Source: Rugosibacter aromaticivorans
GTDB taxonomy: Bacteria > Pseudomonadota > Gammaproteobacteria > Burkholderiales > Rhodocyclaceae
Assembly (NCBI RefSeq): GCF_000934545.1
Contig: NZ_CP010554.1
Location: forward strand, 496,001-560,000
Length of the DNA: 64,000 nt
Direction of reading: 5' to 3'
The notes under the pieces were generated by a model. The model did not search any database. It saw only the letters and a program-made list of their open reading frames with translations, and had not been told where the DNA came from. This document shows positions 53,424-63,233 of the stretch, piece by piece. Both the position numbers and the translations under genes were made by a program. Position 1 is the first letter of the stretch, and each line of letters starts with the position of its first letter.

Positions 53424-54965
53424 ATGTCTGACAAAGAACCGTATAAAGTAATCGACGTTTTCGCAGGCCCAGGTGGGCTTGGAGAGGGCTTTGCTGCCTT
53501 GGGCTACGATGCAGGAAAGCCATCATTCAAGCTTGCTCTTTCGATTGAAAAAGACCCGTCCGCTCACAGCACATTGCTGCTGCGTAGTTTCTACCGTCAG
53601 TTTGATTCCGAAAAAATACCGCCGGAATACTGGTCATATGCCAAGGGAAAGATTACCAAGGCTGAGTTATTTGATTTATATCCTCAGCAAATTAAGGCCG
53701 CTGCTGAAGAGGCGCAGTGCATCGAACTCGGCAAGACTCCACCGCATGAGGTAAAAAACCTCATAAAGCAGCGACTGAATGGCAGTGAAAAATGGGTACT
53801 GGTTGGCGGGCCACCCTGTCAGGCATATTCACTTGTCGGACGCGCGCGTATGCGGAGCACCAATCCTGATTTTGAGGACGACGTGCGCCATTTTCTTTAC
53901 AGGGAATATCTGCGAATCATCGCGGATCACCGGCCTCCGGTGTTCGTGATGGAGAATGTGAAGGGAATACTTTCCGCACAGCATTCCGGCAAGAAAATTA
54001 TCGGAAGTATATTGAGCGATCTGCGGAAGCCGGACGTGGCAGTTAATGGCCGGAGTTCCGGCCTCGGCTACAGGCTGTTTTCGCTGGTGGATAACAAGCC
54101 TCCTGAGAAATGTGAGCCGGAAGACTTTCTGGTGAAAGCCGAGAAATATGGCATCCCGCAGGCGCGGCACCGTATGCTTATTCTGGGCATTCGAGAGGAT
54201 ATTCATATCACGCCTGAAACGCTCCAGAAATCGGAAGCAACTTCTGTTGCGCAGGCAATCGGTGATCTTCCAAAGATACGCAGCGCTGTATCCAAAGAGC
54301 CTGACACACTTGAACTCTGGCGTGAAATTCTTGATTCGATAACCTCAGAGGCATGGTATCGCAAGGGGCGAAGCAATGGTCTGTCGCAAACAGTCGAAAA
54401 AATTGACAAAGCCTTGGTGTCCATACAGAAACGCGAGTTAATGGCAGGAGCAGAGATCATGAATTATACCGGTAGCCCAAAGATATATCCGGGCTGGTAT
54501 CGGCATGGTTGTGACGGGATAGTGACTAACCATGCAGGCAGAGGCCACATGAGGAGCGATCTGCATCGCTATCTTTTTGTGTCTGCCTACGCGGCAGCCA
54601 ATGGAAAATCTGTTCATCTCAGTGATTTTCCGACTGCGCTTCTTCCGGCACACAGCAACGTGCAGGAGGGTGTGCAGAATAGTCACTTTTCAGATCGTTT
54701 CAGAGCACAGGTCAGGGGGCGGCCTTCCACTACAATCACTTCCCATATCTCTAAGGATGGGCATTATTTTATTCATTATGATCCGTCCCAATGTCGCAGC
54801 CTGACAGTCAGGGAGGCGGCAAGGCTGCAAACATTCCCAGACAGCTATAAATTCGAAGGTGGCAGGACATCACAGTATCATCAGGTTGGTAATGCAGTGC
54901 CCCCGCTGCTGTCCATGCAGGTGGCTGCAATAGTCCATGATATTTTAAAGCGGCTGAAGATTTAG
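53424..54965 (+). CDS. DNA (cytosine-5) methyltransferase
   Basis: 513 residues with the C5-methyltransferase motifs in order: I VIDVFAGPGGLGEGF, IV GGPPCQAYS with catalytic Cys132, VI VMENVKGIL, VIII PQARHRMLILGIRED, and the final FEGGRTSQYHQVGNAVPPLL (IX-X). The target recognition region lies between about residues 290 and 420. ATG 53424 (MSDKEPYKV) is preferred; GTG 53412 is possible. vsr follows after one base. The expected role is to mark host DNA for the linked restriction-like proteins. The sequence specificity is unknown. Confidence 0.93.
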   Translation: MSDKEPYKVIDVFAGPGGLGEGFAALGYDAGKPSFKLALSIEKDPSAHSTLLLRSFYRQFDSEKIPPEYWSYAKGKITKAELFDLYPQQIKAAAEEAQCIELGKTPPHEVKNLIKQRLNGSEKWVLVGGPPCQAYSLVGRARMRSTNPDFEDDVRHFLYREYLRIIADHRPPVFVMENVKGILSAQHSGKKIIGSILSDLRKPDVAVNGRSSGLGYRLFSLVDNKPPEKCEPEDFLVKAEKYGIPQARHRMLILGIREDIHITPETLQKSEATSVAQAIGDLPKIRSAVSKEPDTLELWREILDSITSEAWYRKGRSNGLSQTVEKIDKALVSIQKRELMAGAEIMNYTGSPKIYPGWYRHGCDGIVTNHAGRGHMRSDLHRYLFVSAYAAANGKSVHLSDFPTALLPAHSNVQEGVQNSHFSDRFRAQVRGRPSTTITSHISKDGHYFIHYDPSQCRSLTVREAARLQTFPDSYKFEGGRTSQYHQVGNAVPPLLSMQVAAIVHDILKRLKI

Positions 54966-54966
54966 C

Positions 54967-55401
54967 ATGGATACGCTGACCTCGGAAAAACGTAGCTGGA
55001 ATATGTCACGCATCCGAGGAGCGAATACAAAGCCCGAGCTTGCTGTCCGCTCGATGCTGCATCGCATGGGATACAGATTTAGAATTTTGAATAAAACCCT
55101 TCCAGGTAGACCGGATATTGTTCTCCCAAAATACAGGGCAGCAATCTTTGTTCATGGCTGCTTCTGGCATCGGCATCAGGGGTGCAAATATGCGTATACG
55201 CCGAAATCCCGTTTGGATTTCTGGGGGCCGAAGTTTGAGGGGAATGTCATGCGGGATAAAAATAACCTTTCTCTTCTCAGGAAAACAGGCTGGCTTCCCA
55301 TTGTCGTATGGGAATGCGAAATCAAACGCAATGCTGACGCTGCGCTTGGCAGAGTATCTGGAATATTGCAGCGACGCCTGAAAAAGCTGGTGGCCGCCTG
55401 A
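54967..55401 (+). CDS. vsr: Very short patch repair endonuclease Vsr
   Basis: 144 residues. RSWNMSRIRGANTKPELAVR, LPGRPDIVLPKYRAAIFVHG with the catalytic Asp, and the zinc-site region CFWHRHQGCKYAY are the Vsr signature. Vsr nicks next to T:G mismatches formed when 5-methylcytosine deaminates, and so protects the sites methylated by the adjacent enzyme. It starts 1 nt after the methyltransferase stop and its stop overlaps the ATPase gene (TGATG). Confidence 0.94.
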   Translation: MDTLTSEKRSWNMSRIRGANTKPELAVRSMLHRMGYRFRILNKTLPGRPDIVLPKYRAAIFVHGCFWHRHQGCKYAYTPKSRLDFWGPKFEGNVMRDKNNLSLLRKTGWLPIVVWECEIKRNADAALGRVSGILQRRLKKLVAA

Positions 55402-56885
55402 TGGAAAAATATACCCTTCCGCCGAGAGCGGCCTCCCTTTCCGAATCCATGCGGGATATTGGTTATTCGCTGGAAACGGCCATTGCGGACATTATTGACA
55501 ACAGCATTGCCGCCAACGCCACCCGCATTGATATATGGATTGATTTCAATACCGGGCAGCCACGGCTCGGTGTTACTGATAATGGCAGCGGCCTCAGCCG
55601 ACAGGAACTCCTGGAGGCTATGCGCCACGGTTCAGCGCATCCGCGTACTCTCAGGGCCAAAGATGACCTCGGGCGTTTCGGATTGGGTTTGAAAACCGCT
55701 TCGTTCTCACAATGCCGCCAGCTGACGGTCATCAGCCGGAAGAGCGGCGAAACCGTAGGTGCCGTATGGGATCTGGATACGGTCTCGGAAGATGATGAAT
55801 GGGTGCTGGGTATACTGAACCCGGAAGAAATCCAGTCCAGCCCATACATGGATAAGTTGGGCAAGCATGGAACGCTGGTGCTGTGGCAGAAACTGGATAG
55901 GCTGTGCGAGGGAGAATCAACAGCCGCGAAGCAGGATATGCTTTATGAAAAAATGGAAGCCACGGAAAAGCATCTCGCTCTTGTGTTCCATCGCTATCTT
56001 TCTGGCGAAGTCAGGAATCGGAAACTGGAAGTGCATATCAACGGCCACCCAGTTGAGCCTTTCGATCCGTTCTGCCTCAATAATAAGGCAACGCAACTAC
56101 TCCCCGAGGAAATCATCAGAATTGCCGGTGAGGAAGTCAGGATTCAGCCTTATATTCTTCCCCATCACAGCAAGCTTACGCCGAAAGAGCATGACTATTA
56201 TCAGAGCCGCAGCGAGTTTGTCAGTAATCAGGGGGTATATGTTTACCGAAATAACAGGCTGATGGCTTGGGGGAACTGGTTCCGGCTGGTTCCAAAAGGC
56301 GAAGCCACCAAGCTCGCGCGCGTCAGGATAGATTTTCCCAATGCGCTGGATGAACACTGGACAATTGATATAAAAAAATCCAGAGCCCATCCGCCATACC
56401 AGGTGAAAGAAAAGCTCCGGCAAATCATCAACAGGATCGTGGAGCAGAGCACCCGCGTCCATTCTGGAAGGGGCAGGCGTCTTTTAGATGAGGCTCCAGA
56501 CCCATTCTGGCTGAAACATGCAGATCGTGATGGCATACGGTATTCCCTGAACAGGGATCATCCGGTGTTGAACGCTTTCAGACAGATACTGGAAGGTGAT
56601 GAGCAGCGGTTGTTTCAGGAAGTGCTGGCCGTCATTGAGGATTCCATTCCCGTAGAAGCTATTTATGCTGACTACTCAATCGCCCCCAAGAGTTTTGATG
56701 AAGCGAGGCAGATGGAGCCAGAGGAAGTCCGAAGCCGCCTGCTTATGCTGTATCAGATTCTCTCCGCTGAACAACAGCTGGATGAAAATACTTTCCGGGA
56801 AACGGTTAACCAGCTAAAACCATTTAATAATTACCCGCAGGAAATTGAGCAGGTAATCAGGGAGAAATTCTTATGCGCAACCTGA
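55401..56885 (+). CDS. MutL/MORC-type GHKL ATPase of the defence operon
   Basis: 494 residues. The N-terminal GHKL ATPase has the N box ADIIDNSIAAN (Asn34, with Asp30 where MutL has the catalytic Glu), the G1 box VTDNGSGLS (Asp60) and the G2 box GRFGLGLKTAS near residues 91-101, followed by an S5-like domain (VRIDFPNALDEHWTIDIKKS with a conserved Lys). The C-terminal part is helical. Such MutL homologues in restriction islands were predicted to act as ATP-driven clamps loading nucleases. It overlaps the Z1 gene by 13 nt. Confidence 0.9.
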   Translation: MEKYTLPPRAASLSESMRDIGYSLETAIADIIDNSIAANATRIDIWIDFNTGQPRLGVTDNGSGLSRQELLEAMRHGSAHPRTLRAKDDLGRFGLGLKTASFSQCRQLTVISRKSGETVGAVWDLDTVSEDDEWVLGILNPEEIQSSPYMDKLGKHGTLVLWQKLDRLCEGESTAAKQDMLYEKMEATEKHLALVFHRYLSGEVRNRKLEVHINGHPVEPFDPFCLNNKATQLLPEEIIRIAGEEVRIQPYILPHHSKLTPKEHDYYQSRSEFVSNQGVYVYRNNRLMAWGNWFRLVPKGEATKLARVRIDFPNALDEHWTIDIKKSRAHPPYQVKEKLRQIINRIVEQSTRVHSGRGRRLLDEAPDPFWLKHADRDGIRYSLNRDHPVLNAFRQILEGDEQRLFQEVLAVIEDSIPVEAIYADYSIAPKSFDEARQMEPEEVRSRLLMLYQILSAEQQLDENTFRETVNQLKPFNNYPQEIEQVIREKFLCAT

Positions 56886-59587
56886 ATGATTTCGAGACGG
56901 CCATAGTGTTGGCGCTAAGAAATACCTCGCCACTTACGGTAGCTGACATTGAGCAGAAGGCGAGAATGCTTGCGCCAGTGTTCGGGCTGGATGATTACCC
57001 GATCGAGCAGATTATCAAGAGCGTGGAAACAAAGCTCGTTACCACCATGAGTGAAGGTATTTCACTCGTTGATCAGTGTGCCGAACATGATGACGCATGG
57101 CATGAAAAGAAAGAAATCAGCTGGGATTACTGGAGTGATTATGAAGGCCACCTGAAATCCGAGGGCTGGGGGCCGCGTGTCGTTAATACCATGGGTGATG
57201 TAACAGGTAAAATTCTTGGGCTGTTGAAAAATCCAGAGGATGCAGGGGAATGGAAGCGCAGAGGTCTGGTAATCGGCCATGTGCAATCGGGGAAAACCGC
57301 CAACTACATCGGTCTGATTTCAAAGGCGGCGGATGCCGGATATAAACTCATCATTGTCATTGCGGGCATACATAACAACCTGCGCACTCAGACGCAGCAG
57401 CGTGTAGATGAGGGATTCATCGGTCGAAACAGCGATCCCAACAGGCGGGGAAAGCTGATCGGTGTCGGACTCGATCACCCCAACAGGCGTTTCCCTGTCA
57501 CGTTGACCACTACGGACAAGGATTTCGATAAGCGTATCGCCAACCAGCTGGGTGCCGACCTACAGGTATATAAGCAGCCGGTCGTAGTGGTGATTAAGAA
57601 GAACGTATCTACACTGAAAAGTCTTTATGCATGGTTGAAAGAGTGGAATACGCGGGAGTCAGCGGACAAGATCGATAATATCCCCATGTTGATGATTGAT
57701 GATGAGGCTGATAATGCGTCCATCAACACGAAGAAAGAAGACATCAATCCGACAGAGACAAATAAACAGATCAGAAACGTCCTGAGCCTGTTCAGAAAAA
57801 GCTGCTATGTCGGGTATACGGCCACTCCATTCGCCAACATATTCATCAATCCGGATACGGAAGATGAGATGCTCGGACATGATCTTTTTCCTCGGGATTT
57901 CATTTACTGCCTCGATGCGCCAACCAATTATTTCGGCCCGCAGAAGGTATTCGTTGATGAAGTGTCGAGCCCTGCTATTCTGAGAACGATAGACGATGCA
58001 GAGCATATTATTTCTCTCAAACACAAGAAGGATCACCCCATCAGCGATCTACCGCGTTCGCTGAAAAATGCTATTCACGCTTTCATTGTCGGGAAGGCCA
58101 TCCGCATTATCAGGGATCACCGCAATAAGCATGCGTCCATGATGGTGAATGCATCGCGATTTGTGGATGTGCAGCGCCAGATCAGGGAGCATATCTCCCT
58201 GTACGTGAAAGAAATGAAGAATGCTGTGATGTTCAACTATGCGCTGCCTGAAGCTCAAGCGCTTAAAAACGCTCATATGCAGGCGCTACGGGAAATATAC
58301 GACGAAGAATTTTCTGACGGCAGCGAACCTTGGCAGGATATTCAAAAAGCTCTATATGAAGCTGTCGATGCCATAAAAATATTTGTGGTGAACAGCAAAT
58401 CAGATGAAGCGCTTGATTACCGCTGGGCGGAGGAAAATGGCGAATCTCTTACTGCGCTTGCCATCGGCGGCCTGAGTCTGTCACGGGGGCTTACCCTTGA
58501 AGGGCTGATGGTCAGTTACATGTACCGGAATACCAAGATGTATGACACGCTCATGCAGATGGGTCGTTGGTTTGGTTATCGCGCAGACTATGAAGATTTG
58601 TGCCGCGTCTGGCTGCCATCGGAGTCGCAGGGATGGTATTCGCACATCGCGGAAGCTACCGAGGAACTGCGCCAGCAGATCAAGCAGATGCGCCGTGACC
58701 GCATGAGTCCTATAGATTTTGGCCTGTACGTCCGCGCACATCCAGATGCGCTGCTTGTTACTGCGCTAAATAAAATGCGATACGCAGAACGTCTGACGTT
58801 CACGCGTAATTTCAGTGGGCGACTTTTGCAGACATATATTCTTTCGTCGAATGATAATCTGCATTCAGACAATCGTTCGCTCATCAAAGATTTCTATTCT
58901 GATCTTAAGAAAGATAAAGCCCCGGTGTCGATTGGCAATTCATTTTTCTGGGAAAAAATTTCCTGGGAAAAAGCAGAGCAGTTCCTAATTCAATTCAAGT
59001 TTCACAAGGAGTTGCAGGGTGAAAAAGCACTCGCCCTTGATTATTTAAGAAAGATCGCAGACAAATATGGTGCCGTTGACATTGCATATGTATCTCTGGA
59101 TAAACAGAGCTCAAATAACTCTACCTTTTCTTTATTTGAAAATGAAAAAATATTCTGCCAGGAGCGCGCTGTAGGTAAAACAAAAGAGAATAGCATTAAG
59201 CAAACGCCTGAGCAGAATGGGTACTACACTTCAAACAAACAGAATTTCATGACGACCAGAGATGAGGCGCTTGGGTTGGCAGTAGAAATTAAGGAGCGCC
59301 TTAATGAAGAAGCTGAGAAGAACGGCAAGCCGGTTGCGCGTATTGATTACAGGCTTGCACGGGCAAGACCATTTCTTACGGTGCATGTACTAAGGCTAGT
59401 GCATAAACCAGGCAAATCAGAACCCGATGAACTGTTGCTTGATGAGGTTCCTGCACTTGGCATCAGCTTTCCCGGTGGGGATTATTCGGTAATGGTGACG
59501 GTGGATAGAGTCGCCAATCGAATCCTGGTTAAGCAATTGCAGGATGAAGGCTTGGATGATCCAGACGAGGAAGATGATGACAGCTGA
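56873..59587 (+). CDS. Z1 domain protein, helicase-like ATPase
   Basis: 904 residues. A helical N-terminus is followed by a P-loop VIGHVQSGKTANYIGLI (Lys141), a Walker B of the form MLMIDDEADNASIN near residue 274, VGYTATPFANIFIN (motif III-like), then LSLSRGLTLEGLMVSYMYR and LMQMGRWFGYRADYEDLCRV, which mark the second helicase lobe and the Z1 domain. It is probably the DNA-translocating motor of the system. GGGAG lies 8 nt before ATG 56873. The 3' end overlaps the next gene. Confidence 0.9.
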   Translation: MRNLNDFETAIVLALRNTSPLTVADIEQKARMLAPVFGLDDYPIEQIIKSVETKLVTTMSEGISLVDQCAEHDDAWHEKKEISWDYWSDYEGHLKSEGWGPRVVNTMGDVTGKILGLLKNPEDAGEWKRRGLVIGHVQSGKTANYIGLISKAADAGYKLIIVIAGIHNNLRTQTQQRVDEGFIGRNSDPNRRGKLIGVGLDHPNRRFPVTLTTTDKDFDKRIANQLGADLQVYKQPVVVVIKKNVSTLKSLYAWLKEWNTRESADKIDNIPMLMIDDEADNASINTKKEDINPTETNKQIRNVLSLFRKSCYVGYTATPFANIFINPDTEDEMLGHDLFPRDFIYCLDAPTNYFGPQKVFVDEVSSPAILRTIDDAEHIISLKHKKDHPISDLPRSLKNAIHAFIVGKAIRIIRDHRNKHASMMVNASRFVDVQRQIREHISLYVKEMKNAVMFNYALPEAQALKNAHMQALREIYDEEFSDGSEPWQDIQKALYEAVDAIKIFVVNSKSDEALDYRWAEENGESLTALAIGGLSLSRGLTLEGLMVSYMYRNTKMYDTLMQMGRWFGYRADYEDLCRVWLPSESQGWYSHIAEATEELRQQIKQMRRDRMSPIDFGLYVRAHPDALLVTALNKMRYAERLTFTRNFSGRLLQTYILSSNDNLHSDNRSLIKDFYSDLKKDKAPVSIGNSFFWEKISWEKAEQFLIQFKFHKELQGEKALALDYLRKIADKYGAVDIAYVSLDKQSSNNSTFSLFENEKIFCQERAVGKTKENSIKQTPEQNGYYTSNKQNFMTTRDEALGLAVEIKERLNEEAEKNGKPVARIDYRLARARPFLTVHVLRLVHKPGKSEPDELLLDEVPALGISFPGGDYSVMVTVDRVANRILVKQLQDEGLDDPDEEDDDS

Positions 59588-60554
59588 CCACCTCCCATGG
59601 GAAGGAATCCAGACACCCACCAGTGAAATAAACCGGCTCAGGGTAGACCACAGCCATCCCCATGATTTTTTCTGGGGTAAGGATGTATCCGGTCATTACC
59701 TCCTGGTGCTCAGGTTTGATGCGGCATTGCTGAACAACATTAAAGTCAGGAAAATGGCCTTGACCGGCATCACGATGGATATTCGCATCATTTCCAATAC
59801 GTCAGATGGCGTATTCCTCATCACATTGCAGAATGCCGAAAACGCGGATATTTTCTTCACCTTGTGTGACGCACTGGTTGAGAAAACCAGGCGCGTTCCG
59901 GATGTTCACGCAGCCATTGCCATCATCTATGCTCAGTTGGAACGCTGGCGGACTTTACTGAGCAGAGCAAACCGTAATCGTTTGTCGGCACAGGAAATTC
60001 AGGGCTTGTTCGGAGAACTCCAGTTTCTTGAGGAATGTATTGACGGGCAGCATGTCAGTGTTCAGGCCGCCATCGAAGGCTGGCAAGGGCCGATGGGAGC
60101 GCCGCACGACTTCATATTCGGACAGTCTGCCGTAGAAATAAAATCCATCAGTGGATCATATGCGGACTCGGTAAAAATCTCTACCGAATCCCAGCTGACA
60201 ACGCATCTTGAGACGCTGCATCTGCGCATCGTATTTCTGGCGGTGGATACGGACTGCAAGACAGGTTTGTCACTGAATGATTTCATAATCCGGCTGAAGG
60301 AGAAAATATCAGACAACGATTTTGTCTCCGCATTTGAGGAGAAACTTGCGGAGGTCGGTTACATTGACATTCCAGAATATGATTTTCCCTGCTTTTCCGT
60401 TGTTCGGATACGAACCTACCAAGTCAGAGACGGGTTTCCGCGCATTACACCGGAATCACTGGCGCTCGGAATAAGCGATGTTTCCTACTGCATCGCTTTC
60501 AGCAGCATTGCTGAATATATCTGCGATTCATTTATTCCGGGAAGTCAAAAATGA
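59577..60554 (+). CDS. PD-(D/E)XK family protein (DUF4420-like)
   Basis: 325 residues. The segment PHDFIFGQSAVEIKSIS places Asp178 and E187-I-K189 as the PD-(D/E)XK catalytic motif, preceded by the helix IQGLFGELQFLEECI typical of DUF4420 proteins. It is therefore the likely DNA-cutting subunit. ATG 59577 (59574 is also possible) lies inside the Z1 3' end with GAGG upstream. It overlaps the AIPR gene by 4 nt. Confidence 0.87.
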   Translation: MTADHLPWEGIQTPTSEINRLRVDHSHPHDFFWGKDVSGHYLLVLRFDAALLNNIKVRKMALTGITMDIRIISNTSDGVFLITLQNAENADIFFTLCDALVEKTRRVPDVHAAIAIIYAQLERWRTLLSRANRNRLSAQEIQGLFGELQFLEECIDGQHVSVQAAIEGWQGPMGAPHDFIFGQSAVEIKSISGSYADSVKISTESQLTTHLETLHLRIVFLAVDTDCKTGLSLNDFIIRLKEKISDNDFVSAFEEKLAEVGYIDIPEYDFPCFSVVRIRTYQVRDGFPRITPESLALGISDVSYCIAFSSIAEYICDSFIPGSQK

Positions 60555-62614
60555 GCATGGACATAGAAGAATTCTTCCATGATTTCAGGCAGGATTTGCT
60601 TTCAGGTGCGGAGGCCAGGGAGGATTTCCTAGAAGCGGAATTCGCTCTCAGCGCGACAAAGGAGCTGGAGGAGTCCGGAGCCATTGAGGGTTTTGAGCCA
60701 TGCCATTACAAAGCTCCGCGTGGCATGCGGGTGGACGGGTACTGGCTTAATGATGACGGAATTTCAATTGACCTTTTTATCGTGGATTTTGCCAATAGAG
60801 AGGTACTTGAATCTCTGACGCGCAGTGATGTGGATGCGCTGTTTAAACGCATCGAGAATTTTTTTACCGCCTGTTCTTTAAAGGGGCTCTACAGCGAACT
60901 TGAAGAAACATCTCTCGGATATGGTCTGGCGAGAGATATATCCAGCCGTGCAAGCACTTTCGCCAAGGTAAATTTCTACCTGCTTTCGGAACGTCTTCTC
61001 AGTGAAAAGGTGCAGGCTATCGAGGACAAGCTCTACCAGGGGTGGACTTTTACTTACAACATCTGGGACATTGCGCGCCTCCACCGGATCAAGACTTCCC
61101 GTGGAGCCAAGGAGGAGGTGGTTATTGATTTTGAGTCCATGTTCGGACAAGGCATTCCATGCCTGCCCGCACACATCAAATCGGCTGACTATGAATCCTA
61201 TTTGATGGTCATGCCTGCAACGATTCTAGGCGATCTATATGGAAAATATGGGGACAGGCTGCTGGAACAGAATGTCCGCTGCTTTCTGCAGGCGCGGGGC
61301 AAGGTCAATAAGGGAATGCGTTCTACTATTCTCAATGATCCTGAAATGTTCTTTGCCTACAACAATGGGATTACGGCAACAGCCCGTGAGGTGATTGCCG
61401 AACCCAAGGCGGATGGTATCTATATCAGGGAAATTAAAGACCTTCAGATTGTAAATGGTGGGCAGACCACGGCATCGTTGTTTCATACCAGCAGGAAAGA
61501 TAAAGCCTCTCTCGAAAAAATATTCGTGCAGATGAAGCTCTCCGTGGTGGACAGTGAAAAAGGTGAAGAGATTATTCCAAGAATCTCTGAATATGCCAAT
61601 ACACAAAACAAAGTTAATGCGGCGGATTTCTTCTCCAATCACCCCTTCCATATAAGGATGGAGGAATTTTCTCGACGTCTCTGGGCACCACCTCAACAAG
61701 GCGCATTGCGCGAAAGTAAATGGTTTTACGAACGAGCCAGAGGGCAGTATTCCGATGCACAGGCGAAAATTTCAAAAGCTGAGAAAAAGAAGTTTCTGGC
61801 AGAATTTCCATCATCCCAGATGTTCGCCAAGACTGACTTGGCGAAATTTGAGAATGTATGGGAAGACAAACCGACCTATGTAAATCTTGGGGCGCAGAAA
61901 AACTTTGCACAGTACGCAAAAAGGATTGGCCAGGAGTGGGCAAAGAATCCCGATAATTTCAATGAGCTCTATTACAAGCGAGCTATCGCGAGGGCGATCC
62001 TGTTCAGGAAGACGGAAAAAATTGTGTCCGTGCAGTCATGGTACAGCGGTGGCTATAGAGCAAACATTGTGGCTTATACCCTGGCTCTGCTTTCCAGGCT
62101 GTGCGCTGATATGGGCAAATCATTCGATTTCATGAAGGTGTGGGAAACGCAGGACATTACGGACGTGATGAGAGACGCAATTGAAATAACCGCTAAGGTC
62201 GTGTTTGACAGCATCATGACCCCAATGGCTGGTATTTCAAATATTTCGGAGTGGTGCAAGAAGGAAGCCTGCTGGGATCGCCTTCAACTGAAGTCCGGCG
62301 AATTAAAGTCTTTACTGCCCAAGCCATTTTTAGGCGGCCTCGTTGATAAAGAAAACATTGTCGAAGAGGTAAGGTCAGCCGCCAAAGTTCAGAAGATTGA
62401 CAACGGAATTGAGGCGCAGAAAAAAATAATGAGTATTCCCGCCGCGAAATGGCGACAGATTATGGCCGATGGTAATAAGAAAAATCTTTTCTCGCCAATG
62501 GAAATAGGGATTCTTCAGGTCGCGTCGAAAATACCCGCCAAAATCCCATCTGAGAAACAATCGATCATACTGATTGACGTGCTGGCAAAGGCCACCCTTG
62601 AAGGGATTAATTGA
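60551..62614 (+). CDS. AIPR (abortive infection phage resistance) family protein
   Basis: 687 residues. AIPR signatures FFAYNNGITATAREV (about residues 268-282) and LQIVNGGQTTASLFHT (about 298-313) are present, with the later SEYANTQNKVNAADFFSN. AIPR proteins are linked to phage abortive infection and occur as the last gene of MutL-Z1-DUF-AIPR operons. Biochemical role is not established; a nuclease-like role has been suggested for the family. ATGA overlap with the preceding gene. Confidence 0.9.
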   Translation: MSMDIEEFFHDFRQDLLSGAEAREDFLEAEFALSATKELEESGAIEGFEPCHYKAPRGMRVDGYWLNDDGISIDLFIVDFANREVLESLTRSDVDALFKRIENFFTACSLKGLYSELEETSLGYGLARDISSRASTFAKVNFYLLSERLLSEKVQAIEDKLYQGWTFTYNIWDIARLHRIKTSRGAKEEVVIDFESMFGQGIPCLPAHIKSADYESYLMVMPATILGDLYGKYGDRLLEQNVRCFLQARGKVNKGMRSTILNDPEMFFAYNNGITATAREVIAEPKADGIYIREIKDLQIVNGGQTTASLFHTSRKDKASLEKIFVQMKLSVVDSEKGEEIIPRISEYANTQNKVNAADFFSNHPFHIRMEEFSRRLWAPPQQGALRESKWFYERARGQYSDAQAKISKAEKKKFLAEFPSSQMFAKTDLAKFENVWEDKPTYVNLGAQKNFAQYAKRIGQEWAKNPDNFNELYYKRAIARAILFRKTEKIVSVQSWYSGGYRANIVAYTLALLSRLCADMGKSFDFMKVWETQDITDVMRDAIEITAKVVFDSIMTPMAGISNISEWCKKEACWDRLQLKSGELKSLLPKPFLGGLVDKENIVEEVRSAAKVQKIDNGIEAQKKIMSIPAAKWRQIMADGNKKNLFSPMEIGILQVASKIPAKIPSEKQSIILIDVLAKATLEGIN

Positions 62615-62647
62615 GCGCGCTGCTTTACCAGCGACATCTGCTGAGGG

Positions 62648-62950
62648 CTAGGCAAGTTGCTGAATGCCGCCTTCTTTAATCCAGAGGTCAATCGAATTTT
62701 GAGCGTCGTTCAGGTAGCCTATTAGAGCGTCAGGCATTCCTTCATCTTTATCAAGCCCGCCGAAGTGATTCGTTAAAGCTTGTATCTCATCATCTTCACA
62801 GAAGCCACCATAGCAATTAGCGTCCACGTAATCGTGAAGGGCTGAAAATGAGGGACAATCCGCTGGCACTCGTCCTTCTTTAATGTCCTCAATAATTTCT
62901 TGTTTCATACGCTCAATGGATTCATCAAGTGTTGGGATGGTCGTGGTCAT
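62648..62950 (-). CDS. Small acidic protein, unknown
   Basis: 100 residues, acidic, starting MTTTIPTLDESIERMKQEII, with two cysteines (NCYGGFCEDDE). AAAGGAGG 7 nt upstream of ATG 62950 is a very strong ribosome site, so it is probably real. It is convergent with the AIPR gene, 33 nt away, and may be element backbone. I do not recognise a function. An anti-restriction or toxin-neutralising role is conceivable from size and charge but not supported. Confidence 0.65.
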   Translation of the reverse strand: MTTTIPTLDESIERMKQEIIEDIKEGRVPADCPSFSALHDYVDANCYGGFCEDDEIQALTNHFGGLDKDEGMPDALIGYLNDAQNSIDLWIKEGGIQQLA

Positions 62951-63233
62951 TTCATTGCCTCCTTTATTGATGCCCAGGATAGCATAATTTGTTGATCGTT
63001 TATGACCGAGCTGCCAAGCTGACTATCACAATTGATGCCATCACTAATCGCACTCACTTTCGAATAGTGACAACGGCGGAAGATCGAGCAGGCCATGATG
63101 GTCAATGGAATCTGCGCCAAGTACTCCCATCTGCACGAGCTTCTCAGCTTCGCTCTTGGCCTCTTCCTTTCAGTCATTGGCTACGCATGCATTGTCGGCA
63201 ACGGTGGCCACCACTTTCACAATAGCCCTACGC
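62951..63233. other. Gap between the small acidic gene and the relaxase
   Basis: 283 nt in which I support no gene. A 76-codon reverse frame exists but has no recognisable domain. The promoter of the acidic protein must lie here. Confidence 0.4.

Noticed and set aside
62947..63177. A 76-codon reverse frame overlapping the small acidic gene by 4 nt
   Set aside because: No domain, basic and low-complexity start, and the acidic gene already has its own strong ribosome site.
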